NCBI RefSeq assembly: GCF_024807145.1
Contig: NZ_JANUCA010000008.1
Coordinates: forward strand, 141,482-205,481
Source: Microbacterium sp. AK031
Lineage (GTDB): Bacteria; Actinomycetota; Actinomycetes; Actinomycetales; Microbacteriaceae
Direction of reading: 5' to 3'
Length of the DNA stretch: 64,000 nt
Part shown: positions 23,230-31,818 of the stretch, in pieces
Position numbering within the stretch: the first letter of the stretch is position 1
Layout of the letters: each line of letters starts with the position of its first letter
Made by a program: the position numbers and the translations under genes
The notes under the pieces: generated by a model
Database searches by the model: none
What the model was told of the DNA's origin: nothing
What the model saw: only the letters and a program-made list of their open reading frames with translations

Positions 23230-23741
23230 TGACGGACGCACTTCAGCTCGGCGAGAGCTTCATCGGCGAAGGGGTGAACGCCGCGCACATCAACAGCGTG
23301 TACGGCTCTCGTTCCGGACCCGCCGGCACCGCCTGGGCCACGGCTCTCGCGACACCGAGTCAGGGGCACGTACCGTTCGTCGCGGTGCTGCGCCCCTCCC
23401 TTCCGGTCAAGCCGCTGACGCTGTTCGTCACCAAGGCCGCACCGGCGAACGACGAGCACGGCAACCACATCTGGGGCCCGGCGCAGGCCGGTGTCGCGGC
23501 GGGTGTCGCTGATGCGGTGGCGGAGGGCACGCTACCGGCGGATGCCGTCGACGACAGCGTCGTGATCACGGCGGTCTGGGTGAACCCCGGAGCAGATGAC
23601 GCGGATGCCGTGTACCGCAACAACCGCGAAGCCACCCGCACGGCACTGCACAACGGCTCGCAGGGCCTGCCGCGCACTGAAGAGGTCCTCGACGCACGGT
23701 CGGCACCTCACAACCCCTTCTACACGGCCCCGGCCGACTGA
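23229..23741 (+). CDS. fae: Formaldehyde-activating enzyme (Fae) homologue
   Basis: 170 residues, the usual Fae length. The matches run the full protein: GEGVNAAHINSVYG includes the active-site histidine (H20, equivalent to His17 of the Methylorubrum enzyme), VAVLRPSLPVKPLTLFV the pterin-binding loop region, and WGPAQAGVAAGVADAVAEG then PADAVDD the most conserved block. Classical Fae joins formaldehyde to tetrahydromethanopterin in methylotrophs. No methanopterin gene is present here, and actinobacteria normally handle formaldehyde with mycothiol, so a different acceptor or a related aldol-type reaction is likely. It sits between the importer and the oxidoreductases of the operon, translationally coupled to the binding-protein gene. 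The family call is firm; the reaction is inferred. Confidence 0.9.
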   Translation: MTDALQLGESFIGEGVNAAHINSVYGSRSGPAGTAWATALATPSQGHVPFVAVLRPSLPVKPLTLFVTKAAPANDEHGNHIWGPAQAGVAAGVADAVAEGTLPADAVDDSVVITAVWVNPGADDADAVYRNNREATRTALHNGSQGLPRTEEVLDARSAPHNPFYTAPAD

Positions 23742-23762
23742 GTTACTGGAGATCTGATAAGC

Positions 23763-24707
23763 ATGGTCACTACCCCGACGGTCGGTTTCATCGGCCTCGG
23801 CAGCATGGGCTCGGGCATGTCCTCGAACCTGCAGAAGGCGGGCTACCGCCTCGTTGTCACTGACGTCCGGCCGGAGGCGGCGGCTGCGCTCGTGGAAGGC
23901 GGTGCGACGTGGGCTGCGACGGCCGCGGAGGTCGCCGCAGCCAGCGACATCATCATCACGATGCTGCCGACGCCGCGTCACGTCACCGACGTCGTGAGCG
24001 GACCGGGCGGGATGCTGGAGGGCATTGCCGACGGCGCCACCTGGATCGACATGTCGACATCGGTGCCGGAGGTGGCCGACCGGGTGCGCGCGGAGGAGGC
24101 TGCGCGCGGACTGCGCATCCTCGACGCGCCGGTGAGCGGAATGGCCAAAGGTGCGGCGTCCGGCATGCTGCAGATCTTCGTCGGTGGGGATGCCGCAGAC
24201 GTCGAACGGGTCCGCCCAGTGCTGGAGGCCATGGGTGACCCGGATCGGATCCTTCATGTCGGCGGTCATGGTGCCGGGTATGCAGTGAAACTGATGATCA
24301 ACCAGCTGTGGTTCTCGCACCTGGTCGCGACCGCCGAGGTCCTTGCGGTGGGCGTGCGTGCGGGAGTCGACCTGGGGGTGCTGCGTGATTCGCTCATCGC
24401 CAGCCCGGCGAACAGCACCTTCGTGGAGCGCGACGTGCTCTCGATCCTCGAGAACGGCGACTACGACGAGGGCTTCGCGATCGCACTCGCCTGCAAGGAT
24501 CTGGGGCTGTCGATCGATCTGGCGAGGTCGGTCGGCGTGCCTGTCGAACTCTCGTCGCTGGTCGAGCAGGTCTATCGGCGAGCGCGCGCCTCCTACGGCG
24601 ACAAGGCGGGGGAGATGACGCCGTTCCGGCTGTACGAGGACCTCATCCACAGCGAACTCCGGCTCGCACCCGAACTCGCGCTCGCCGGATCGGAGGAGTC
24701 GGCATGA
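23763..24707 (+). CDS. Beta-hydroxyacid dehydrogenase (HIBADH family)
   Basis: 314 residues. The NAD(P) motif GFIGLGSMG lies at 8-16, the substrate motif DAPVSG at 121-126, and the catalytic lysine K176 with N180 in GYAVKLMIN. Family members oxidise 3-hydroxyisobutyrate, L-serine, glycerate or similar 3-hydroxyacids, or reduce tartronate semialdehyde. The next gene, an aldehyde dehydrogenase, overlaps by 4 bases and may oxidise the semialdehyde formed. GGAG lies upstream of the ATG. The specific substrate cannot be read from the sequence. Confidence 0.92.
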   Translation: MVTTPTVGFIGLGSMGSGMSSNLQKAGYRLVVTDVRPEAAAALVEGGATWAATAAEVAAASDIIITMLPTPRHVTDVVSGPGGMLEGIADGATWIDMSTSVPEVADRVRAEEAARGLRILDAPVSGMAKGAASGMLQIFVGGDAADVERVRPVLEAMGDPDRILHVGGHGAGYAVKLMINQLWFSHLVATAEVLAVGVRAGVDLGVLRDSLIASPANSTFVERDVLSILENGDYDEGFAIALACKDLGLSIDLARSVGVPVELSSLVEQVYRRARASYGDKAGEMTPFRLYEDLIHSELRLAPELALAGSEESA

Positions 24708-26203
24708 CCGCGGATCTCAGCGTGGACGTTCGCGAGAGGTCGCTGCTCGAACGAGTCCCGACGCAGCTGCTCCTCGGCGACGGATGGACGGATGCCGAGG
24801 GCGGCGGCACGTTCCCCGTCACGGATCCCTCGACGGGCGAGGTGCTCGCCGAGGTCGCGGACGCCCGGCCGGCTGACGGCGAGCGGGCGCTCGCCGCGGC
24901 CGCAGCCGCGCAGGAGAGCTGGGCGGCCACGCCGCCGCGTGAACGCGGCGAGATCCTGCGTCGTGCCTTCGAACTCGTCACCGCGCGAGCCGATGATTTC
25001 GCTCTGCTGATGACCCTCGAGATGGGGAAGCCTCTCGCAGAGTCCCGCGGCGAGGTGGCCTACGGTGCAGAGTTCCTGCGTTGGTTCTCGGAAGAAGCGC
25101 CGCGGATCTCCGGTCGGTTCGCTATGGCGCCGGACGGAAAGAGCCGCCTGGTGGTGATGAAGACCCCGGTGGGGCCGTCGCTGTTCATCACCCCGTGGAA
25201 CTTCCCGCTGGCGATGGCGACGCGCAAGATCGCACCGGCGATCGCCGCCGGCTGCACGATGGTGCTCAAGCCCGCAGCGCTCACTCCGCTGACGGCGCTG
25301 CTGTTCGCCGAGGTACTGCGGGAAGCGGGGCTGCCTGACGGCGTCCTCACCGTCATCCCGACCACGAGTGCCGGTGCCGTCACGGGTCCGCTCATCCGCG
25401 ACCCGCGGCTGCGGAAGCTGTCCTTCACCGGCTCCACCGAGGTGGGGCGGCGCCTGATCGCCGACTCCGCGGAGCAGGTGCTGCGCGTGTCGATGGAGCT
25501 CGGCGGTAACGCGCCCTTCCTCGTCTTTGATGACGCCGACCTCTCGAAGGCCGTCGACGGTGCAGTGCTGGCGAAGATGCGCAACGGCGGAGAGGCGTGC
25601 GTGGCAGCCAACCGCTTCCTCGTGCAACGGGGAGTCGCTTCCGAGTTCACGCGCCGGTTCACCGAGCGCATCGCCGGTTTCCGGATCGGTCGCGGAACGG
25701 ATGCCGACACCACGATGGGTCCGCTCGTCGACGAGGCGACGCGGAGCAAGGTCGCGGAGCTCGTGGACGGCGCGGTCGCAGACGGTGCCACGCTCGCTCT
25801 CGGCGGGCGCGCGGTTCCCGGTGCCGGATACTTCTACGAGCCGACCGTGCTCGCGGACGTGCCGGCAGATGCGGCGATCCTCGAGGAGGAGATCTTCGGT
25901 CCTGTCGCACCGATCGTCGTGTTCGACACCGAGGAGGAGGCGATCGAGATCGCCAACCGGACGCCGTTCGGTCTCGTCTCGTTCGCGTACACGTCGGATC
26001 TCAACCGCGGGCTTCGCCTTGCAGAGCGACTCGAGACCGGCATGTTCGGCATCAACGCCGGCGTCGTCTCGAACCCGGCTGCTCCTTTCGGCGGTGTCAA
26101 GCAGTCCGGCCTCGGACGCGAAGGTGGATTCGAGGGGATCGATGAGTACCTCGAGACGCGATATGTGAACATCGCCGACCCCTTCGCACCGGAAGGCAGC
26201 TGA
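24704..26203 (+). CDS. Aldehyde dehydrogenase (succinate-semialdehyde type)
   Basis: 499 residues. The catalytic cysteine is C299 (GGEACVAANRF) and the general base E265 (MELGGNAP); TPWNFPLA and FTGSTEVGR are the cofactor-binding segments. The sequence has the look of the GabD/glycolaldehyde-semialdehyde branch of NAD(P)-dependent enzymes. It starts inside the dehydrogenase gene (ATGA overlap) and ends 2 bases before the SDR gene. In this operon it is expected to oxidise an aldehyde produced by one of the three neighbouring oxidoreductases. Confidence 0.93.
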   Translation: MTADLSVDVRERSLLERVPTQLLLGDGWTDAEGGGTFPVTDPSTGEVLAEVADARPADGERALAAAAAAQESWAATPPRERGEILRRAFELVTARADDFALLMTLEMGKPLAESRGEVAYGAEFLRWFSEEAPRISGRFAMAPDGKSRLVVMKTPVGPSLFITPWNFPLAMATRKIAPAIAAGCTMVLKPAALTPLTALLFAEVLREAGLPDGVLTVIPTTSAGAVTGPLIRDPRLRKLSFTGSTEVGRRLIADSAEQVLRVSMELGGNAPFLVFDDADLSKAVDGAVLAKMRNGGEACVAANRFLVQRGVASEFTRRFTERIAGFRIGRGTDADTTMGPLVDEATRSKVAELVDGAVADGATLALGGRAVPGAGYFYEPTVLADVPADAAILEEEIFGPVAPIVVFDTEEEAIEIANRTPFGLVSFAYTSDLNRGLRLAERLETGMFGINAGVVSNPAAPFGGVKQSGLGREGGFEGIDEYLETRYVNIADPFAPEGS

Positions 26204-26205
26204 AC

Positions 26206-26982
26206 ATGGACATCAGCGATTTCTCCCTTGACCTGTTCTCGCTTCACGGCCGGACGGCCGTGGTCACCGGCGGTAACACCGGATTGGGGCGGGCATTCAG
26301 CCTGGCTCTGGCCAAGGCCGGCGCGAACGTGTTCGTGGCCGGTCTCGCAGACGACGACGGCACCACGCGCCGCCTCGTCGAAGCCGAAGGGCGCGAATAC
26401 GCCTTCCTCGAGGCGGACATCGCCCGTCGTGGTGTGCCGGCCGAGGTCGTCTCCGCCTGTGTCGAGCGTTTCGGATCGCTCGACGTGCTCGTCAACTCGG
26501 CCGGCATCGCGCTGCTCGATGATGTCGACGCGTTCGATCGCGACAAGTGGGATCCCATGATCGCGGTCAACCTCACCGCGCCGTTCGAGCTCGCGCACGA
26601 GGCGAGCCGCGTCATGCGCGGCCAGGGTCACGGGAAGATCATCAACATCGCCTCGCTGTTCGCGTTCCTCGGTGGGAAGCAGTCGCCCGCGTACGCCGCG
26701 ACGAAAGCAGGGATCGTCGGCTTCACGAAGGCATACTGCGACGAGCTCGCCGCCGGCGGCATCCAGGTCAATGCGATCGCTCCCGGGTACTTCGCGACCG
26801 CGATCACGGCGGCGACCCGTTCCGACCCTGAAGCGAGCCGCCGGATCCTCGAGCACATCCCCGCCGAACGGTGGGGCGACCCTGCCGATCTCATGGGCGC
26901 GACGGTGTTCCTCGCCAGCCGCGCCTCGGACTACGTCAACGGACATGTGCTCGTCGTCGACGGCGGCTACCTGGTCCGCTGA
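26206..26982 (+). CDS. Short-chain dehydrogenase/reductase
   Basis: 258 residues, classical SDR. TGGNTGLG lies at 21-28, NSAG at 97-100, and the catalytic triad is S150, Y163 and K167 (YAATK). The C-terminal GHVLVVDGGYLV is usual. Closest in feel to 2-deoxy-D-gluconate 3-dehydrogenase/KduD-type enzymes that act on sugar acids or polyols. It is embedded in the Opu-Fae operon, 2 bases after the aldehyde dehydrogenase gene, and acts on an unidentified hydroxyl of the imported compound or an intermediate. Confidence 0.92.
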   Translation: MDISDFSLDLFSLHGRTAVVTGGNTGLGRAFSLALAKAGANVFVAGLADDDGTTRRLVEAEGREYAFLEADIARRGVPAEVVSACVERFGSLDVLVNSAGIALLDDVDAFDRDKWDPMIAVNLTAPFELAHEASRVMRGQGHGKIINIASLFAFLGGKQSPAYAATKAGIVGFTKAYCDELAAGGIQVNAIAPGYFATAITAATRSDPEASRRILEHIPAERWGDPADLMGATVFLASRASDYVNGHVLVVDGGYLVR

Positions 26983-27043
26983 CCAGCCCCCTTCACACTT
27001 CCACCGATTCGACCCACCACTCCTGAAAGCGAAGGCCATACCC

Positions 27044-28507
27044 ATGTCGGCATCACGATCCGCCCTCAGTCGCGACGAGATCGTCACGCGCGTCACCGCG
27101 CTCCTCGGCGCCGATGCGGTCGACACAGATCCTCGCGAGCTCGAGCTCGCCAGCGTCGATCGCTTCAAGAAGTACCAGTCCGTGCACGGCATCTTCGACG
27201 GACCGATCCCTGCGATCATCGCCTATCCCCGAAACGTCGAGGAAGTCGCCGCGGTCCTGCGCTTCGCGGACGACAACCTGATCAACGTCGTGCCGCGCAC
27301 GGGGCGGACGGCGACCGAGGGCGGGCTCGAGACGGTAATCGACGACACGATCGTCCTGGATGGATCGCGCATGGACAGCGTCCTCGAAGTGAACGAGACC
27401 GACATGACGGTGACGGTGCAGTGCGGTGTGCCGCTGCAGCAGCTCGAGGACGAACTCCGTGAGCGCGGCCTGACGACGGGGCACTCGCCGCAGTCCAAGC
27501 CGCTCGCGCAGTACGGCGGGCTGGTCGCGACCCGTTCGATCGGGCAGTTCTCGACGCTCTACGGCGCGATCGAGGACATGGTCGTGGGTCTCGAAGCGGT
27601 GTTCCCCGACGGCACGGTGACCCGTATCAAGAATGTGCCGCGTCGCGCGGCCGGTCCCGACATCCGCCACATCATCATCGGCAACGAGGGCGCGCTGTGC
27701 GTGATCACCGAGGTGACGGTGAAGGTGTTCCCGTACCACCCGGAGAACACGCGGTTCTTCGGCTTCCTCGTCGATGAGTTCGAGGTCGGCGTCGAGGCGC
27801 TGCGCGAACTCGTCACCGCCGGATACCGGCCGTCGGTCTGCCGGGTGTACTCGCCGGAGGACGCGAATCAGCATTTCTCGCACTTCTCCGAGGGAAAGTC
27901 GGTCGTCGTGCTCACGGCCGAGGGGCCCGAGCCACTCGCTGCCGCGACGGCCGCCGGCATTGAGGCGGTGTTCGCCGACCGGCCCCATCAGCGGGTCGAC
28001 TCGGCGCACATCGAGAAGTGGTTCCAGGGCCTCAACTGGGGTCAGGACAAGATCGACGCCGAGAAGGAGGCGATGCTCCGCGACTCGCATCTCGGGTACA
28101 CGACCGAAGTGTCGATCAACTGGTCGGGCGTGAGCAGCCTCTATCACGCGGTGATCGACCGCATCCGGTCGGAGTACCCGCGTGCGGATCACCTCACTAT
28201 GCTCGGAGCGCACTCCTCGCACAGCTATCAGACCGGGACCAACCTCTACTTCGTGTACGACTACGACATCGACTGTGAGCCGCGGCAGGAGATCGACCTC
28301 TATCACGTGCCACTCAATGCGATCATCGTGGAAGAGGCACTGCGACTGGGAGGTTCGATGGTGCACCACCACGGCATCGGCAAGTACCGCACTCCTTGGA
28401 CGCGCGAGGAGCATGGCTCGGCGTACCCGATGCTGGAGCGGCTCAAGCAGGTGTTCGATCCGAACGGCGTGATGAACGCGGGGACCATCCTCCCGCTCGA
28501 GGCGTGA
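27044..28507 (+). CDS. FAD-binding oxidase resembling alkyldihydroxyacetonephosphate synthase
   Basis: 487 residues of the VAO/PCMH flavoprotein family. The FAD domain includes NVVPRTGRTATEGGLE and VQCGVPLQQLEDELRERGL. The stretch from TRSIGQFSTLYGAIEDMVVG to AAGPDIRHIIIGNEGALCVI and the C-terminal MVHHHGIGKYRTPW are the features that set AGPS-like proteins apart from lactate or glycolate oxidases. True AGPS makes ether lipids; bacterial relatives are mostly oxidases or dehydrogenases of hydroxyacids or polyols. GAAGG precedes the ATG at 27044. It overlaps the kinase gene by 4 bases, so the two products probably act in sequence. Confidence 0.88.
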   Translation: MSASRSALSRDEIVTRVTALLGADAVDTDPRELELASVDRFKKYQSVHGIFDGPIPAIIAYPRNVEEVAAVLRFADDNLINVVPRTGRTATEGGLETVIDDTIVLDGSRMDSVLEVNETDMTVTVQCGVPLQQLEDELRERGLTTGHSPQSKPLAQYGGLVATRSIGQFSTLYGAIEDMVVGLEAVFPDGTVTRIKNVPRRAAGPDIRHIIIGNEGALCVITEVTVKVFPYHPENTRFFGFLVDEFEVGVEALRELVTAGYRPSVCRVYSPEDANQHFSHFSEGKSVVVLTAEGPEPLAAATAAGIEAVFADRPHQRVDSAHIEKWFQGLNWGQDKIDAEKEAMLRDSHLGYTTEVSINWSGVSSLYHAVIDRIRSEYPRADHLTMLGAHSSHSYQTGTNLYFVYDYDIDCEPRQEIDLYHVPLNAIIVEEALRLGGSMVHHHGIGKYRTPWTREEHGSAYPMLERLKQVFDPNGVMNAGTILPLEA

Positions 28508-29931
28508 ACACACCTCGCTACGTCGTCGCCATCGACGGCGGGTCGCAATCGACGAAAGTGCTAGTCGTCGACGAGACCGGAACGATTCACGCCTCGGCGC
28601 AGCGCAGACTGAGACCGACCGAGTCTCCGTCGCCTGGTCACGTCGTGCATCCCGACGACGATCTCTGGGAATCGATGGTCGAGGCCTGCCGTGAGGCGCT
28701 CGGCCGGTTCGAAGGCGATCCGCGCCACATCGTCGGAGTGGGGCTGTGCACGATCCGCTTCTGCCGTGCTCTGCTCGACGAGGACGGTGGGCTCGTCGAG
28801 CCGGTGCTCAGCTGGATGGATCAACGCGTGTCGCGGCCGCACGAGCAGCAGGCGCGGGTGAGGTACGTGACGACATCGTCCGGCTACCTGACCCGTAGGC
28901 TGACCGGCGAGCGGCGTGACAGCGTCGGCAATCAGCAGGGCATGTGGCCGGTCGATCAGGAGCGGTGGCGCTGGTCCGACGACCCGGACGCCTATGCGCG
29001 CACCGGCATGCGTGCGGAGCAGCTGTTCGAACTCATGCAGCCTGGTGAACTTCTCGGCAGGGTCACGGCCGATGCGGCCGCATCGACAGGGCTCCCCGCC
29101 GGGCTTGCCGTGTACGCCACCGCGAACGACAAGGCCGTGGAGGCACTCGGTTCGGGTTTGCGCGACGACGACCCCGCGGTGCTTCTCTCGCTCGGCACTT
29201 ACGTGGCGGCGATGGCGGTGGGGCACGACGCGAACGCGACCGACGAACGCTACTGGACGAACTTCGCGGCGGAGCCGGGGCGGTACCTGTACGAGAGCGA
29301 CGGCATTCGCCGGGGCATGTGGACGGTGAGCTGGTGGCGGGATCTGCTCGATGCCGGGCAGGGGATCACCGACGACGATCTCAACGCGGGGGCGGGTGAT
29401 ATCGCACCAGGCAGTGACGGGCTGTTCGCCGTCTTGGACTGGCTCGCTCCCGGCGGCGCGACTCACCGGCGAGGAGCGCTGCTGGGATTCGACGGACGTC
29501 AGGGCCGATTCCACGTGCACCGGGCCATCCTGGAGGGCATCGCCCTCACCATGCGGGGGCACGTCGACGCGATGGAGGTCGCACTCGGTCGCCGCTTCGA
29601 GAGCGTGATCGTTTCGGGCGGGGGGTCGCGCTCAGATCTGATGATGCGCATCCTCGCCGCCGTGTTCGAAAGACCGGTACGACGCAATCGCTTGACGGAT
29701 GCCGCGGGCATGGGCGCGGCCATCTCCGCGTTCGTCGGGGCCGGAGTGCATTCGTCATGGGGTGAATCGGTCGCCGCGACGGTCCACGGCGCCGACCGAT
29801 TCGAACCTCAGCCGGAATGGGTGCGTGCGTACAGGCCTGTGCGCGAGGCATACTCGCTGCTGCCGCGGCATCTGGATCCGCTGTTCCTGAAGTGGCAGGC
29901 GATCGCCGCGCGCGCATCAGAAGAGAGATAG
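28504..29931 (+). CDS. FGGY-family carbohydrate kinase
   Basis: 475 residues. The N-terminal ATP phosphate loop is AIDGGSQSTKVLVVD and the catalytic aspartate is expected in TANDKAVEAL; VIVSGGGSRSDLMMRIL is the C-terminal adenosine-binding signature. The family phosphorylates glycerol, xylulose, ribulose, erythritol and related polyols. GTG at 28504 overlaps the oxidase stop (GTGA). The last gene of the operon: phosphorylation of a polyol or ketose is therefore part of the pathway, either as the committing step or to trap the product of the FAD oxidase. Confidence 0.9.
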   Translation: MNTPRYVVAIDGGSQSTKVLVVDETGTIHASAQRRLRPTESPSPGHVVHPDDDLWESMVEACREALGRFEGDPRHIVGVGLCTIRFCRALLDEDGGLVEPVLSWMDQRVSRPHEQQARVRYVTTSSGYLTRRLTGERRDSVGNQQGMWPVDQERWRWSDDPDAYARTGMRAEQLFELMQPGELLGRVTADAAASTGLPAGLAVYATANDKAVEALGSGLRDDDPAVLLSLGTYVAAMAVGHDANATDERYWTNFAAEPGRYLYESDGIRRGMWTVSWWRDLLDAGQGITDDDLNAGAGDIAPGSDGLFAVLDWLAPGGATHRRGALLGFDGRQGRFHVHRAILEGIALTMRGHVDAMEVALGRRFESVIVSGGGSRSDLMMRILAAVFERPVRRNRLTDAAGMGAAISAFVGAGVHSSWGESVAATVHGADRFEPQPEWVRAYRPVREAYSLLPRHLDPLFLKWQAIAARASEER

Positions 29932-29933
29932 CT

Positions 29934-29950
29934 CCCGGGACTTCGCCGGG
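29934..29950. terminator. Weak hairpin between convergent genes
   Basis: CCCGG-N7-CCGGG sits in the 32-bp gap between the FGGY kinase stop and the end of the convergent histidine kinase gene. A 5-bp stem is marginal; position is the main argument. Confidence 0.3.
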
Positions 29951-29963
29951 CATCCCACTTGAT

Positions 29964-31049
29964 TCACTCGACCGGCAGCCGCACCGTGACGATCAGTCCA
30001 CCGCCGCCGCGCGGCTCCTGCTCCAACGTCCCGCCGTGGGCGCGCGTGATCCCTTCGGCGATGGCGAGGCCAAGGCCGGCGCCCGCATGGGCGGCATCCT
30101 TGCTGCGGAAGCGGCCGGCTCCGCGTTGGAACGGTTCCCGCAGGGTGGCGAGGAGGTGGGCGGGGATCACCTCGCCGGTGTTCTCGACGATCATCACAGC
30201 ACCGTGATCAGCCATCTCGGTGCGCACCTCGACGCTCCCACCCGCCGCGATGTTGTGCACGATCGCGTTGTGGATCAGATTCACGATGAGCTGCTGCAGA
30301 AGCGTCGGCGAGCCGTTGGCGAAGGCCGTGGTACCGCGGATGTCGAGCGTCACACCGCATCGATCGGCCAGCGGATGCAGGCTCTCCACTGCTTCTTCCG
30401 CCAGGAGCGACAGCTCGACACGCTCGCGCTCGAAGGTGCCGCGATCGGCGCGGGCCAGCAGGAGCAGCGCCTCGGTCAAGGCGATCGCGCGCGTGTTGAC
30501 GTTCTGCAGTCGGTCGATGAGCACGTCGACGTCGCGGTCGGGATCGTCGCGAGCCACCTCGAGCATCGTCTGCGAGATCGCCAGCGGGGTGCGCAGCTCG
30601 TGCGAGGCATTCGATGCGAAGCGCCGCTGCTCCTCGACGTGGGCTTCGAGCCTCGCGAGCATCGTGTCGAACACATCGGCGAGGTCGCGGAACTCGTCCT
30701 TCGCGCCGGGCATGTCGACACGATGCGAGAGCGATCCTTCTGACGCCAGACGCGCAGCTTCGTTGAGGCGGGTCAGCGGCGCCAGCATCCGGCCGGCGAG
30801 GAACCAGCCACCGATCAGGCCGAGCGCCAGGAGGAAGACGAGCGCGGCGATCGTCGGCGGGACGAATGCGCGCACCAGGTCGGAGCGGTTGGGCACGAAA
30901 GGGCCCATGCTCCTGATCTGCCCGTCGGGCACATACCGCAGCAGGAACAGGGCGACCACCGCCAGCAGCAGCGCGCCTGCGATCAACAGGAATCCGGCGT
31001 AGCTCAGGGTGAGCTTCACCCGAGCGCTCAGCCCTCTGCGCCTAGCCAT
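29964..31049 (-). CDS. Membrane sensor histidine kinase
   Basis: 361 residues. Membrane spans lie at about 16-39 and 63-87 with a short external loop between them, so the sensor part is only about 23 residues and may detect a membrane or protein-partner signal. A HAMP linker follows, then the phosphoacceptor H150 (NASHELRTPLA), the N-box NLIHNAIVHN and the glycine-rich G2 box AGAGLGLAIAEG. It overlaps the response regulator gene by 8 bases, and the two form one transcript with the regulator first. Confidence 0.92.
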   Translation of the reverse strand: MARRRGLSARVKLTLSYAGFLLIAGALLLAVVALFLLRYVPDGQIRSMGPFVPNRSDLVRAFVPPTIAALVFLLALGLIGGWFLAGRMLAPLTRLNEAARLASEGSLSHRVDMPGAKDEFRDLADVFDTMLARLEAHVEEQRRFASNASHELRTPLAISQTMLEVARDDPDRDVDVLIDRLQNVNTRAIALTEALLLLARADRGTFERERVELSLLAEEAVESLHPLADRCGVTLDIRGTTAFANGSPTLLQQLIVNLIHNAIVHNIAAGGSVEVRTEMADHGAVMIVENTGEVIPAHLLATLREPFQRGAGRFRSKDAAHAGAGLGLAIAEGITRAHGGTLEQEPRGGGGLIVTVRLPVE

Positions 31050-31716
31050 CGACGGCATCCGTATCGATCCGGTACCCCACACCCGGCACCGTCAGGATCA
31101 ACCACGGCTCACCGAGCCTCTTGCGAAGCGACGAGACCGTGATGCGCACGGCGTTCGTGAACGGATCGGCATTCTCATCCCATGCGCGCTCCAGCAGTTC
31201 CTCGGCACTGACCACGCCGCCCGCCGCGCTCACGAGCACTTCGAGCACCGCGAACTGCTTCCTGGTCAGCGCGACGTAACGGTCATCGCGGTACACCTCG
31301 CGTCGGAACGGATCGAGGCGGATGCCTGCGAGCTCCTGCACCGGCGGGCGCACGTGCGTGCGGCGCCGGTCGAGCGCCCGCAACCGCAGCACGAGCTCAC
31401 GCATCTCGAACGGCTTGGTGAGGTAGTCGTCCGCGCCCAGCTCGAACCCCGATTCCTTGTCGTCGAGACGGTCAGCGGCCGTGAGCATGAGGATCGGGAT
31501 GCCGCTGCCGGAGTCGACGATCCATCGGGCGACCTCATCGCCGGAAGGGCCGGGGACGTCGCGATCGAGCACGGCGAGATCGTAGGAGTTGATGCTCAGA
31601 AGCTCGAGGGCGGCGTTGCCGTCTCCGGCGATGTCGGCGGCGATGGCCTCCAGCCGCAGCCCATCCCGGACCGCCTCGGCGAGGTAGGGCTCGTCCTCGA
31701 CGATCAGTACGCGCAT
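31042..31716 (-). CDS. OmpR/PhoB-family response regulator
   Basis: 224 residues. The receiver domain (1-115) has the acidic pair in IVEDEP, phosphoacceptor D51 (LAVLDRDVPG), T79 region LMLTAAD and K101 (TKPF). The C-terminal winged helix (about 128-220) contains TRKQFAVLEVLV and VRITVSSLRKRL, ending VPGVGYRI. The gene is divergent from the VanY-type peptidase gene, whose promoter region holds repeated GTAT motifs; control of that peptidase is a reasonable inference. Confidence 0.93.
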   Translation of the reverse strand: MRVLIVEDEPYLAEAVRDGLRLEAIAADIAGDGNAALELLSINSYDLAVLDRDVPGPSGDEVARWIVDSGSGIPILMLTAADRLDDKESGFELGADDYLTKPFEMRELVLRLRALDRRRTHVRPPVQELAGIRLDPFRREVYRDDRYVALTRKQFAVLEVLVSAAGGVVSAEELLERAWDENADPFTNAVRITVSSLRKRLGEPWLILTVPGVGYRIDTDAVDG

Positions 31717-31754
31717 GGCCGGGCCTTCATAAGCAGAGATCCTACGCACCCGCG

Positions 31755-31784
31755 TGTATCGGCAGCGTATGAAGAATCGCATAC
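31755..31784 (+). promoter_or_regulatory. Candidate response-regulator binding site
   Basis: TGTAT at 31755 and CGTAT at 31766 are spaced 11 bases apart, the usual spacing for tandem OmpR-type half-sites. GTATG at 31767-31771 also pairs with CATAC at 31780-31784. The site lies in the 102-bp gap between the regulator and the peptidase gene. Confidence 0.4.
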
Positions 31785-31818
31785 GGCCTCGTAACCCGTC
31801 GCCGGGTTCGCTGGAGGC

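Noticed and set aside
26672..27043. Upstream extension of the FAD oxidase into the SDR gene
   Set aside because: It is a shadow of the SDR gene; a ribosome site and the family's N-terminus support 27044.
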